A DNA stretch of 64,000 bases, taken from contig NZ_JACCBT010000001.1 of the NCBI RefSeq assembly GCF_013409045.1, positions 8,348,669 to 8,412,668 of the forward strand. The letters run 5' to 3'. Below, in pieces: positions 34,660 through 42,712 of this stretch. The DNA comes from Actinomadura citrea (lineage in GTDB: Bacteria > Actinomycetota > Actinomycetes > Streptosporangiales > Streptosporangiaceae). The position numbers and the translations under genes are program-made. The notes below the pieces were generated by a model. It had not been told where the DNA came from and did no database searches. It worked only from the letters and a program-made list of their open reading frames with translations. Numbering within the stretch: position 1 is the first letter of the stretch; each line of letters opens with the position of its first letter.

Positions 34660-34755
34660 ATGGCACGGCAGCAGCTCATCAAGCGCCCCAGGCCCCCACG
34701 TCAACCGAGCCCACCCGACCTGCGGACCCCTTCGGGCCGCCTCCTGCCGTACTGA
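34660..34755 (+). CDS. Small Pro/Arg-rich peptide
   Basis: 31 codons: MARQQLIKRPRPP followed by a Pro/Ser stretch and ending SGRLLPY. GCGGGGGGAG lies nine bases before the ATG, a strong ribosome binding site; an in-frame ATG three codons earlier (34651) touches that site. The reading ends four bases before the end of the decayed thioesterase gene on the other strand. No modification enzyme or immunity gene is near, so it may be a host small protein or a chance frame. Not recognised. The rest of 34477-34650 holds nothing I can name. Confidence 0.35.
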   Translation: MARQQLIKRPRPPRQPSPPDLRTPSGRLLPY

Positions 34756-34758
34756 CCC

Positions 34759-35140
34759 TCATCTGGAGAACCGCGAAAGGAACCTCTCCCTCCCGACGAC
34801 GGCCCGCTCGATGCGGCCGTCTCCCACGACTGCGCCCAGGTCGTCGATGGCCTCGAAGCCGAAGACCAGGCGCGCTCCGTCCACGTCCTGCATCCGCTGT
34901 GACGGTCACCCGTCCACCGACGGGCGTGGCGACGCGATGCCGCACCTCGACCCGCGTCCCGACCGAGGTCTCGCCTTCCTCCAGGCAGGACCCGACCGCC
35001 TTCACCGTGGCGGCCTCGGCGAGCGCGAGCAGCCGGGGCGTCGCCAGCACGGGCACGTCCCCACTCCCCAGGCGGACGGCCGTGTCAGCCTCGGTGACGA
35101 CGACCTCAACCTCAGCCCGCAACCCCGGCGTCAGCTCCAT
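34759..35140 (-). pseudogene. FlK-type thioesterase, frameshifted
   Basis: From ATG 35140 the first about 82 residues are a clear fluoroacetyl-CoA-thioesterase-like (hot-dog) sequence: VLATPRLLALAEAATVKAV, then SVGTRVEVRHRVATPVGGRV with the conserved Thr, Glu and His positions. Near 34891-34896 the frame breaks; in another frame it continues VQDVDGARLVFGFEAIDDLG-like (actual MQDVDGARLVF) to FLSRFSR and TGA at 34759. The total length, 382 bases, is one base over a multiple of three, as expected for a single indel. Either a recent inactivation or a sequencing error. Relatives hydrolyse acyl-CoAs, often for self-protection. Confidence 0.8.
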
Positions 35141-35227
35141 GCGCCCATCCTGCCCCGCCAGGCGCACAGTTCCCCTCCCCCCGAACAACCACCTCCGGCT
35201 GTGGGCGGGGCGCCTTAAGGTTCTGGG

Positions 35228-35878
35228 GTGCGCTTGTATCTGTCTTCCTGGCGGACCGGGGAGCATCCGGAACGGATGCTGCGCCTGGTGCGGAGCCCCG
35301 GCGGGGCCCGGGTCGCGGTGATCGCCAATGCCGTCGACGCCCTGCCCGGCGCCGAGCGTCGCGTAGCGGTCGAGGGCGAGATCCAAGCGCTCGCCGCCCT
35401 CGGCCTCCGGCCGGTCGAAATCGACTTGCGGACGTTCTTCGACCAGGATCCCAGCCGCGTCGCGGCCGTGCTCCGCGGATTCCCCATGCTCTGGGTCCGC
35501 GGAGGCAACGTGTTCGTCCTACGTCACGCTCTGGCGAAGAGCGGCGCCGACCATGCCGTGACCGAGCTCCTGCAAGAGGACGCCGTCGTCTATGCCGGTT
35601 ACAGCGCCGGCGCCTGTGTCCTGGCCCCGGACCTGCACGGGCTGGAGCAATGCGACGATCCTCAAGCCGTGCACACGGCCTATGGCGCTTCGGCGCGCTT
35701 CGACGGTCTGGCCATCCTCGACTACGTCGTGGTGCCGCACATCGACTCCCCCGGACATCCTGAGACCGAGGTCCTTGGCGCGGTCGCCGACCACTACCGC
35801 TCTCAGGGCGTCGCCCACCGCACCCTGCGCGACGGCCAGGCCATCGTGATCGACGGCCCCGCCACCGCCGTCCACTGA
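35228..35878 (+). CDS. Peptidase S51 (dipeptidase E-like) family protein
   Basis: 216 residues with a class I glutamine-amidotransferase-like fold. The nucleophile elbow is YAGYSAGACVL with Ser126 in place of Cys, and VVVPHIDSPGH carries the catalytic His171; RGGNVFVLRHAL is the third signature. S51 peptidases such as PepE cleave Asp-Xaa dipeptides in the cytoplasm, but relatives also include cyanophycinases. The GTG start at 35228 follows a G/T-rich stretch without a strong ribosome binding site. Transcribed away from the thioesterase relic and towards the flavoprotein gene. Confidence 0.85.
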   Translation: MRLYLSSWRTGEHPERMLRLVRSPGGARVAVIANAVDALPGAERRVAVEGEIQALAALGLRPVEIDLRTFFDQDPSRVAAVLRGFPMLWVRGGNVFVLRHALAKSGADHAVTELLQEDAVVYAGYSAGACVLAPDLHGLEQCDDPQAVHTAYGASARFDGLAILDYVVVPHIDSPGHPETEVLGAVADHYRSQGVAHRTLRDGQAIVIDGPATAVH

Positions 35879-35901
35879 TCCGCCCTCCGAACGCGGCCAG
35901 G

Positions 35902-36423
35902 TCAGCCGTCGAGGATGCTGCTCAACTCCGTGAGGATGTCCTGCCAGCCTGGCATGCGCGCGTGTGGAGGGGCTGAAGGGTCGAAGAGGATGTGGGCGCC
36001 CATGGAGCGAAGGGCGTCCACATTGCGGCCGAACGCCACATGGCCGGCCAGTTCGGCCTTGACCTGCGGGACCGCCAGCGTCGGCACGCCCATGCCGAGG
36101 TGTTCGCAGAGCATGCCGACGGCGACCGTGTCCGTGATGCCCAGCGCCCATTTGTTGATCGTGTTGAACGTGGCCGGAGCCACCACGATCGCGTCGGCGG
36201 GAGGCAGGCCGTTCGACGTCTCGTGCGGCTGCCGGAAGTCGGTCCGCACCGGGCCGCCGGTCAGGGCCGCCAGCCGTTCCATGTCCAGGAACTTGGCCCC
36301 CATAGGAGTAGCGATCACCCGCACGTGCCAGCCCGCCGCCTGCGCCAGCCGCACGAAGGTCTCCAGATCGGACGCCGCAGCAGCCCCACACGCGATCGCG
36401 TAGAGCACTTTCGTCGAGGTCAT
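35902..36423 (-). CDS. Flavoprotein (HFCD/PPC-decarboxylase-like)
   Basis: 173 residues with the Rossmann-like flavodoxin-type fold of the HFCD family. YAIACGAAAASDLETFVRLA is the first strand and FMN-phosphate loop; ADAIVVAPATFNTINKWALG contains the PAT(F/M)N motif that binds FMN; VPTLAVPQVKAELA follows. These proteins decarboxylate cysteine-derived groups or bind flavin for unknown purposes; the usual catalytic His position is not obvious here. ATG 36423 has GAGGG upstream. Convergent with the S51 peptidase gene. Confidence 0.82.
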   Translation of the reverse strand: MTSTKVLYAIACGAAAASDLETFVRLAQAAGWHVRVIATPMGAKFLDMERLAALTGGPVRTDFRQPHETSNGLPPADAIVVAPATFNTINKWALGITDTVAVGMLCEHLGMGVPTLAVPQVKAELAGHVAFGRNVDALRSMGAHILFDPSAPPHARMPGWQDILTELSSILDG

Positions 36424-36732
36424 CGACCCTCGCTACGCCGACCGAACGTGACCGAACGTGGCATCGTCCTGCCTCCCCCTACGCCCGTTCCCGCCGACCA
36501 GAGATGAGCACGGCATCCAACCTAAGCCTTCAGAAGCGGCCTCATGCAGGGCGAAGGCTCCTGGCAGAGCATGCCGGCGACCAAGTCCGGCCTCGACCAC
36601 GGCCCCGGAGCCATGGCGGGCGCCGATCCGGCGCCGCTTGCGCAGGTAGAGCACCCACGGACCGTCATCTGTAGATCACGCACAAACCAGAGATGGACGA
36701 CTCCGTCGTCCCCAACATTGGGGAAATCGCCC
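36424..36732. other. Intergenic, no gene seen
   Basis: Between the flavoprotein start and the duplicated hypothetical protein. An open frame on the plus strand runs through it into the next gene, but its composition looks non-coding and it lacks a ribosome binding site. Confidence 0.4.
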
Positions 36733-37224
36733 ATGAACCCTTACCGCATCGGGCCGTTCGGGGTCCGCGTGCACGACATGACCGGCAACAGGTGGGAAGA
36801 GATCGGCTGTAAGGCGATGGACGCGGCGCGGGAGTGCTTCCCGCCGAGAACACGCCTTCAGGTCGCATGCTCGATGAGCGGCCTATGGAAGAATCCGCCC
36901 GCTCAGCTGGACACCGACGACCTCTACTGGGCACCCAACCTGGGTGTCAGCGCCTATGACGACGACAAGGCGTTCGAATGTGTCCATCTGTTCTCCCGGG
37001 AAACAATCTGCAGCCGGCTCGTGGTGATCGATGATGTGACCGGCAACAGCCCGGACGAGATCGCCCAGAAGGCGCTGAGCGACGCTCAGGTGCGTGAGGT
37101 CTTCGGCCGGGACGAGCTCGTTCAGGTCGACTTCCTCTTTGACCTGGAGACCGAGGTGCCCGATCACTTGAGCACCACTGACCGCTACTACGCCCAGTCC
37201 GTGTGGGTCAGTTCGGTCGACTGA
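36733..37224 (+). CDS. Hypothetical protein made of two tandem repeats
   Basis: 163 residues, not recognised. It consists of two related halves: VHDMTGNRWEEIGCKAMDAA (from residue 13) corresponds to IDDVTGNSPDEIAQKALSDA (from 99), and DTDDLYWAPNLGVSAYD (60-76) to STTDRYYAQSVWVSSVD (147-163). Each half looks like an alpha-beta unit of about 65-75 residues. ATG 36733 is chosen as it begins the first repeat and has GGGGAA nine bases upstream. No signal peptide or membrane segment. Ends at a T-followed hairpin. Confidence 0.65.
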   Translation: MNPYRIGPFGVRVHDMTGNRWEEIGCKAMDAARECFPPRTRLQVACSMSGLWKNPPAQLDTDDLYWAPNLGVSAYDDDKAFECVHLFSRETICSRLVVIDDVTGNSPDEIAQKALSDAQVREVFGRDELVQVDFLFDLETEVPDHLSTTDRYYAQSVWVSSVD

Positions 37225-37336
37225 CAAGAGAGCCCGCACCGCAGCGGTGTTCTCAGTGTCCTTTCCGTACCACCGGGAAGGGAGAACGCATCCGCGTTGC
37301 CCGCAACGGGATCGTCCTCAGATCCCCAGAAGTCCG

Positions 37337-37379
37337 CTGGCCTCCCTCTCCCAAACGAGACGGAGGCCAGCACCCTTTT
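37337..37379 (+). terminator. Terminator hairpin with T-run
   Basis: ctggcctcc at 37337-37345 pairs with ggaggccag at 37362-37370 and is followed by cacccttttc. It would end transcription from the duplicated hypothetical gene 110 bases upstream. Confidence 0.65.
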
Positions 37380-37488
37380 CAAGGAGCTTGAACGGAAGGC
37401 GACCCGAGCGCGGCGATGCCGGCCTCGACCGCCGGCGAGCCGACATGCTGCCCTGTCGATGTGACAGTGGCCCGCGGAACAGCAAGAA

Positions 37489-37525
37489 GGGTGTCAGACC
37501 AGGCGTACGGCCCGGTCTGACACCC
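37489..37525 (-). terminator. Terminator of the CAAX-type protease gene
   Basis: A 12-bp perfect stem (gggtgtcagacc, complement at 37514-37525) with a 13-base loop, 17 bases beyond the stop of the minus-strand gene; a T-rich stretch (ttcttgctgtt) follows on that strand. Confidence 0.75.
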
Positions 37526-37541
37526 CCATGTTTCCCTGCCC

Positions 37542-38171
37542 TCAGCAAAACGACAGGGCGATCGCGACCGCGATCACGGCCACGACGTTGTGAACGGTGT
37601 GCACGAGGCTCGAGTCGAGCAACCCATGTGCAGACCTGAGGTTCGGTTCGGTGGACTTGGAGCGGCGAGCGCCGCGCAGGTACACCCATGTGAACACTCC
37701 ACCGGTGAGGGAGAGCGCGAGTGCGGCAGCCACCGGAACACCGACGACCAGGTGCATGGATCCGAAGGCGAGCGCCCTGCGGATCCGCGTCCCGGCGCTC
37801 TGGTCCTCCGCGCCGTTGCGGAACACGACTTCCTCCATCATCGCGAGAATCGGAAGTGCGATGACGAACGTCAGGATCATGGCGACACTGACCAGGGCTC
37901 CCGCGACGGAAGTCCCGCGCGTCAGCCCGAGCGAGAGGTTGCCGACTCCGCCGATGGACTGCCACCAGCTCCAGGTGAGGAAGTCCCACCCTGGGGCCTC
38001 GAAGATGGCCACGCCGGCGACCGTCACGCCGAACGCTGCGACCCCGGTGCCGATGTGGCGCGGACGCATCTTCTTGAGCATTCGGTACGCCACCCGGTAA
38101 TCGATCTTACGAGCGGTGTACACGGCCGCGATCATCATCAGGACGGCGCAGACTAGCGTCATAATCTTCAT
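37542..38171 (-). CDS. CPBP family intramembrane glutamic endopeptidase (CAAX-type)
   Basis: 209 residues, about six membrane helices. The three CPBP/Abi motifs are all present: Glu113-Glu114-x3-Arg118 (MEEVVFRNG), Phe136-x3-His140 (FGSMHLVVG) and His191-x2-His194-Asn195 (HTVHN). Family members cleave CAAX-like or other membrane substrates, and some bacterial ones give self-protection to peptide producers. The ATG at 38171 has AAAGGAGAG ten bases upstream. Its leader contains two palindromic 27-base repeats. No bacteriocin-like precursor was seen next to it. Confidence 0.85.
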   Translation of the reverse strand: MKIMTLVCAVLMMIAAVYTARKIDYRVAYRMLKKMRPRHIGTGVAAFGVTVAGVAIFEAPGWDFLTWSWWQSIGGVGNLSLGLTRGTSVAGALVSVAMILTFVIALPILAMMEEVVFRNGAEDQSAGTRIRRALAFGSMHLVVGVPVAAALALSLTGGVFTWVYLRGARRSKSTEPNLRSAHGLLDSSLVHTVHNVVAVIAVAIALSFC

Positions 38172-38183
38172 CCGGTGTCTCTC

Positions 38184-38237
38184 CTTTGTAATAACGCCCT
38201 AGGCGTGCTTCTTTGTAGTGACGCCCTGGGCGTGCTT
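38184..38237 (-). repeat. Two tandem 27-bp repeats with inner palindromes, in the protease leader
   Basis: Copies at 38184-38210 and 38211-38237 differ at three positions. Each holds a palindrome (acgcc-cta-ggcgt; acgccc-t-gggcgt), and the palindrome is kept or extended in both. They begin 13 bases upstream of the protease start and reach its ribosome binding site, so they could be a double operator or two RNA hairpins gating translation. Confidence 0.7.
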
Positions 38238-38373
38238 CGAAGAGAACCGTCCGGGAATGACTGTCGCGAGCCACTGACGTTCCCTCATCGGCGATCCCTC
38301 GGAAGCCATGAAAAGAGGACCAGGTGGTCACTACTTCTTCGGGATCCGCACCCGCCGGGTGGAGGACGCAGGG

Positions 38374-39471
38374 TCAGCTTCGGCGCTCGATGAAAGGAAG
38401 GCCGGCGAGGGAACTGGGCAGGCCGGTCGACCAGATCGAGCGCGTGCCCGGCACCCGGGCCAGGTCACGGATCCAGACGGCGGTGCCGGGGCGTCCCTCG
38501 CCGCTCTCGGCGGCCCAGCGGCCGCCGCTGTAGTGCAGGTAGCTCTTGTCGTCGTCGACCGTGCTCACCGACACCCAGGCGCCTTGGTCGCCGTCGTCGG
38601 CGAGCGCGGGGAAGTGGTAGGCGTACGGGGACGCGGGGATCGTCGTCGACGTCCAGCCCTTCCCGTCCCAGTGCATGAGCTCGGGGGTCGCATAGCCGGT
38701 GCTGGCACGGTAGGCCCAGACGCTCGTGGCCGAGACCGGCACGATCTTCGCGATGTAGGTCTGCTCTTTGGACGGGTACCGGATCGTGCTCCACTTGGTG
38801 CCGTTCCAATGCAGCATGGCCTCGGTCGGGCCGTCCCCCGGGATGTCACAGGTGCAGGCGATCCAGATGTCCTTCGCCGACCGGACGGCGACGGTAGAAG
38901 CACTGACCATCGGCACCGGAGTCTTCCGGCGCACCCATCGTCCGTTCTGGAAGCGCAGGGCGACGGCCTTCTTCGCCTGTGAGTCGTACCCGAGCGACCA
39001 GGCCGGCCCGCCGCGCGCCGCCGAGACGATCTGCAGATACGTGGGCAGAGGGGACGGCATGGTGGGTTTGACCCCGGCCGGGTAACCGACCCTGCGCCAG
39101 GCGGTGCCATTCCAATGCAGCGCCGGCGAGCCGTCCTCGTTCAGGTAGATGCCCCAGGCGTTCCGCGGTCCGGCGGCGGCGAGGTCGACGACCTGGCCCG
39201 TGCCCGGCGGCAGCGCCTGGCGCTGCCACTGCCGACCGTTCCACGCCAGCATGACGGGTTTCCCGCTCGACGTCGCGTCCTCGATCCCGGCCGCCCACGC
39301 GGCCTGCGGCCCGGCCGCCGCGATCTCGGTCACCACCCCGAGACCGTCGAGAGGCGGGGTGGGCACCTTTTCCCATTCCGGGGGCGCCGCCGCGGCGGTG
39401 GACGGCATGAGCAGCAGGCCGGAGAGGGCGGCGGTCCAGGCGGCGACGCGAAGGACTCGATGTACGGCCAT
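38374..39471 (-). CDS. Exported beta-propeller-like protein
   Basis: 365 residues. A signal peptide (VLRVAAWTAALSGLLLMPST, cleavage near AAAAPPE) precedes six repeats of a W/F-x-G-x2-W strand pair: LAWNGRQWQR, LHWNGTAWRR, LRFQNGRWVR, LHWNGTKWST, MHWDGKGWTS, LHYSGGRWAA, spaced 45-60 residues. This pattern suggests a six-bladed propeller similar to Kelch or BNR-type folds; no catalytic residues are apparent. Two adjacent Cys in ACTCDIP could form a disulfide. ATG 39471 has GGGAG six bases upstream. Function unknown, probably binding. Confidence 0.75.
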   Translation of the reverse strand: MAVHRVLRVAAWTAALSGLLLMPSTAAAAPPEWEKVPTPPLDGLGVVTEIAAAGPQAAWAAGIEDATSSGKPVMLAWNGRQWQRQALPPGTGQVVDLAAAGPRNAWGIYLNEDGSPALHWNGTAWRRVGYPAGVKPTMPSPLPTYLQIVSAARGGPAWSLGYDSQAKKAVALRFQNGRWVRRKTPVPMVSASTVAVRSAKDIWIACTCDIPGDGPTEAMLHWNGTKWSTIRYPSKEQTYIAKIVPVSATSVWAYRASTGYATPELMHWDGKGWTSTTIPASPYAYHFPALADDGDQGAWVSVSTVDDDKSYLHYSGGRWAAESGEGRPGTAVWIRDLARVPGTRSIWSTGLPSSLAGLPFIERRS

Positions 39472-39616
39472 GAATACTCCCGGGGCGGTTAGGCGGCACC
39501 CTTGTGACGATCTTGCCGCCATTTACTGGCAAACTATCGGGATCTACCTATCCCAAGGTCGCTCCGCTCAAACAGACGAAACCGTTCACATGAGCTACCG
39601 TGCAGGCCAACGAGTG

Positions 39617-40630
39617 TCAGGGACGGGCGGACGGCTCGGGCACCGTGCGGGGGAAGGCCCGGCGGTACTCGCTGGGCGGGATCCCGACATGCTTGAGGAA
39701 GTGGTGGCGGAGGTTGTTCGCCGTGCCCAGGCCGGTCAGCTCGCCGATCCGCTCGACCGGGAGGTCCGTCGATTCCAGCAAGTGCCGGGCCTGTCCCAGG
39801 CGCTCGTTGAGCAGCCACTGGACCGGGGTCGTCCCGGTGGCGGCCTGGAGCCGACGGTAGAAGGTCCGCGGGCTCAACGCGGCGCGCCGCGCCAGGTCCT
39901 GGACCGTCAACGGACGGTCCAGGCGGGCCCGGGCCCAGTCGAGGACGGGACCGACCCCCTCGTCATCGGTGCCGGCCACGGACATGGGGATGAACTGCGC
40001 CTGGCCGCCGGCGCGGTGGGCGGCTACGACCATCCGGCGGGCGAGCTGGTTGGCGACCTGGGCGCCGAGGTCGCGGCGGACCAGGTGCAGGCACAGGTCG
40101 AGACCGGCGGTCAGCCCCGCGCTGGTCAGCACGTCACCATCATCCACGTACAGCACCGAGGCGTCGACCTGGACCTTCGGGTAGCGCTCCGCCAATTGGG
40201 CGGCGTGCATCCAGTGGGCCGTGGCGCGACGGCCGTCGAGCAGCCCTGCCTCGGCGAGTGCGAACGCGCCGGTGCACAGGGAGACCATGCGAGCCCCCGC
40301 GTCGTACGCGCGGCGCAGCGCCGCGACCAGCGCCGGACTGAGCGGCGCGCCGTCCTCGACGCAGGCGTCGGGCACCGAGGGGACGATGACCGTGTCGGCG
40401 CCGGCGAGATCGTCCAGCCCGTAACGGGTCCGCAGCGCGAGCCCGGCGCCGGCCGCCGCGCCGTCCCGGTCCGGCGTTCCGGTCCCGCACAGCCGCAGGT
40501 CGTACCAGGGATCGGCCAGGTCGGCCTGGGGCTTGCCGAAGACGGTGCACGGGATGCTCAGCTCGTAGAGGTCCCAGGAGGGGACGTCGATGTCCTCGGT
40601 CACGACCACAGCGACAGAACCGGCACCCAT
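39617..40630 (-). CDS. GlxA-type transcriptional regulator (DJ-1/PfpI domain plus AraC HTH)
   Basis: 337 residues. Residues 5-190 are the class I amidotransferase-like sensor domain, with SLCTGAFALAEAGLL at the nucleophile elbow. Residues 215-330 are the AraC/XylS double helix-turn-helix: LTVQDLARRAALSPRTFYRR and GLGTANNLRHHFLKHVGIPP. It is divergent from the imine-reductase-like gene across 118 bases that contain a small inverted repeat (ctggt-n5-accag at 40679-40693). By position it likely controls that operon. ATG 40630 follows CGGGG. Confidence 0.9.
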   Translation of the reverse strand: MGAGSVAVVVTEDIDVPSWDLYELSIPCTVFGKPQADLADPWYDLRLCGTGTPDRDGAAAGAGLALRTRYGLDDLAGADTVIVPSVPDACVEDGAPLSPALVAALRRAYDAGARMVSLCTGAFALAEAGLLDGRRATAHWMHAAQLAERYPKVQVDASVLYVDDGDVLTSAGLTAGLDLCLHLVRRDLGAQVANQLARRMVVAAHRAGGQAQFIPMSVAGTDDEGVGPVLDWARARLDRPLTVQDLARRAALSPRTFYRRLQAATGTTPVQWLLNERLGQARHLLESTDLPVERIGELTGLGTANNLRHHFLKHVGIPPSEYRRAFPRTVPEPSARP

Positions 40631-40748
40631 GCCCCGAATGCTATGGCAGGAATTTGGTGACGCCCGTCATTACTGTCACTGGTCCGGTACCAGGCTCCCT
40701 GCGAACGTGATCCGCACATGTTCTTCCAGGACACTCCAGGGGCGTGAG

Positions 40749-41636
40749 ATGGATTCTGAAAAGCAGGCCGTGACCGTCATCGGGCTGGGGTCGATGGGCT
40801 CGGCGCTCGCCGCCGCGCTGCTGGACCGCGGTCACCCGACCACAGTGTGGAACCGTTCGCCGCACAAGGCCGCTCCCTTGGTGGAGCGCGGCGCGCTCCT
40901 TGCCCCGACGCCCGGGGAGGCGGTCGCGGCGAGCCCGCTCGTCATCGCCTGCGTACTCGACTACGACGCGCTGTACGGCGTCCTCGACCAGGACGCGAGC
41001 GCGCTGGCGGGCAAGACGCTGGTCAATCTCACCTCCGGCGCGCCGGAGCAGGCGCACGAAGCGGTCGGCTGGGCCCGGGAGCGCGGCGCCGACCACCTCG
41101 ACGGCGCCATCATGACCACGCCGCCCGGCGTCGGCGGTGCCGAGGTGATGTTCCTGTACAGCGGTCCCCAGGCCGTCTTCCAGTCGCACCGTCCGACGCT
41201 GGCGGCCCTCGGCGACCCCCTCCACCTCGGGGAGAACCCGGGGCTGGCCTCTCTCTACGACGTCGCCCTGCTCGGCCTGATGTGGTCCACGATGACCGGC
41301 TGGCTGCACGGCACCGCGCTGGTCGGCTCGGACGGCGTCGCGGCCACCGACTTCACCTCCATCGCATTGCGCTGGCTGAGGACCGTGTCGGTGTTCCTGA
41401 CCACGTACGCGCCGCAGGTGGACGCCGGCCACTATCCGGGCGACGACGCCACCGTCGACGTGCAGATCGCGGCCATCGGCCATCTCATTCACACCGCCGA
41501 GTCCCGAGGCGTCGACAACGCCCTGCCCGAGCTGACGAAGACCCTCATGGAGAAGACCAAGGCGGCCGGCCACGGCCTCGACAGCTATGCCAGCGTGATC
41601 GAGGTCCTGAAGCCGCGAGAAGAGGAGGGCGAGTGA
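40749..41636 (+). CDS. Imine-reductase-like NADPH-dependent oxidoreductase
   Basis: 295 residues. The N-terminal Rossmann domain has VTVIGLGSMGSALAAALLDR and VWNRSPHK, the Arg-containing loop that favours NADPH. The C-terminal helical dimer domain has LYDVALLGLMW with Asp171 at the position of the proton-donating Asp in R-type imine reductases. The family also includes hydroxyisobutyrate dehydrogenases, but the beta-HAD Lys motif is absent. ATG 40749 follows GGGGCGTGAG. The downstream DinB-like gene overlaps by four bases (GTGA). Confidence 0.83.
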   Translation: MDSEKQAVTVIGLGSMGSALAAALLDRGHPTTVWNRSPHKAAPLVERGALLAPTPGEAVAASPLVIACVLDYDALYGVLDQDASALAGKTLVNLTSGAPEQAHEAVGWARERGADHLDGAIMTTPPGVGGAEVMFLYSGPQAVFQSHRPTLAALGDPLHLGENPGLASLYDVALLGLMWSTMTGWLHGTALVGSDGVAATDFTSIALRWLRTVSVFLTTYAPQVDAGHYPGDDATVDVQIAAIGHLIHTAESRGVDNALPELTKTLMEKTKAAGHGLDSYASVIEVLKPREEEGE

Positions 41637-42256
41637 CCACGGCACCGACCGCGCACAGCGGTCCGGCCCCGGCACCCACGACGCCCTGGACGGGCCTGTT
41701 GCGGGCAACCGCCGACGAGTGCCTGGACCTCCTGTCCGGCGCTGCCGGCTCGGACTGGACACGCCCGGCCCACGACCTGGACTGGACATGCCGCGAAACG
41801 CTCGATCACCTCGCCCTAGGGCTGATCGGCTACGCCGGCCTGCTCATCGCCCGGCCCAGCGACCGCTACATCGCCCTCTTCGCCTCACTCGACGCCGGCG
41901 CCCCCATTCCCGCCTGCCTGGAAGGGATCGGTATCGCCACCTCCCTCCTCGCCTCCGCCGTCCGGGAGACGCCCGCCGATGCGCGCGCCTGGCATCCCTG
42001 GGGCCATTCCGACCGCACCGGGTTCGCCGCCATGGGGATCACGGAGCTGGTCTGCCACACCTACGACATCGCCCACGCCCTCGGCGTACGGTGGACACCG
42101 CCCGACGAGGCCAGCGCCGCCGTCCTCGACCGGCTCTTCCCCGACGCGCCAACGGCGCACGCTCCCTCCGACGCCCTGCTGTGGTGCACGGGCCGCGTTC
42201 CGCTGCCGGAGCGGCCCCGGCAGGCGAACTGGCAGTGGAACGGCACCGTGCGCTGA
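41633..42256 (+). CDS. DinB-like / mycothiol-dependent maleylpyruvate isomerase family protein
   Basis: 207 residues. A four-helix DinB bundle: WTCRETLDHLALGLIGYAG contains the first metal-ligand His, and GITELVCHTYDIAHALGV carries the second His region. The closing LLWCTGRVPLP segment is common to the actinobacterial TIGR03083/03086-type proteins that use mycothiol. The GTG start overlaps the oxidoreductase stop, so they are coupled. The reaction is unknown. A terminator-like hairpin at 42626-42667 follows after a 370-base gap in which nothing else is recognisable. Confidence 0.8.
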   Translation: MTTAPTAHSGPAPAPTTPWTGLLRATADECLDLLSGAAGSDWTRPAHDLDWTCRETLDHLALGLIGYAGLLIARPSDRYIALFASLDAGAPIPACLEGIGIATSLLASAVRETPADARAWHPWGHSDRTGFAAMGITELVCHTYDIAHALGVRWTPPDEASAAVLDRLFPDAPTAHAPSDALLWCTGRVPLPERPRQANWQWNGTVR

Positions 42257-42625
42257 CCAGCTGGCGGCGCCGCGCTCACCGAGGACACGAGTCTTCGCGG
42301 GGCGCGGTGCTCCCGCGACAGGCCCCCGTGCTGTGGAACGCCCACGCCCCCGAGCTGTGGCGACGCCTCACCGCCCCACCGTGGACGGCCCGCCCATCCC
42401 ACACCGCCCAAGCTGAGGAAGGCGCCGCGCGAGGGCCCGCCGCATGAAGTGCCGGGCAGCGGCTTCCAGGCCGGGCGACGCTTGAGACGGAATTGCCGAC
42501 ACGGCGCCGGCTGACCCCCTCCCGGTCGCCCCTCCGGGGTGGCCTCCGACCATCGACCGGCCCCGACCCTGTCAGCGCGAAAGGGAAGCCGCGGCCCTCA
42601 ACTCGTCGCAACAGATCAAGAGAAG

Positions 42626-42667
42626 GCCCCGCCTCTCTGCCATGGGGGCAAAGCAGAGAAGCGGGGC
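42626..42667. terminator. Terminator-like hairpin
   Basis: gccccgc-c-tctctgc pairs with gcagaga-a-gcggggc (14 pairs, one mismatch) around a 12-base loop. It lies between the DinB-like gene and the minus-strand small genes, so may serve both directions. The remaining sequence from 42257 to 42625 shows no gene. Confidence 0.6.
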
Positions 42668-42712
42668 GGCGGACGACAACAACGGTCATGCTCCCCGGCT
42701 CAAGACCGCGCG

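Noticed and set aside
34660..34755. Idea that the small Pro/Arg peptide is a RiPP precursor
   Set aside because: No cyclase, radical SAM enzyme, leader-peptide recognition protein or dedicated protease adjoins; kept only as an orphan peptide.
37542..38171. Idea that the CAAX-type protease belongs to a phage-defence or bacteriocin system
   Set aside because: No toxin, precursor or defence gene is next to it.
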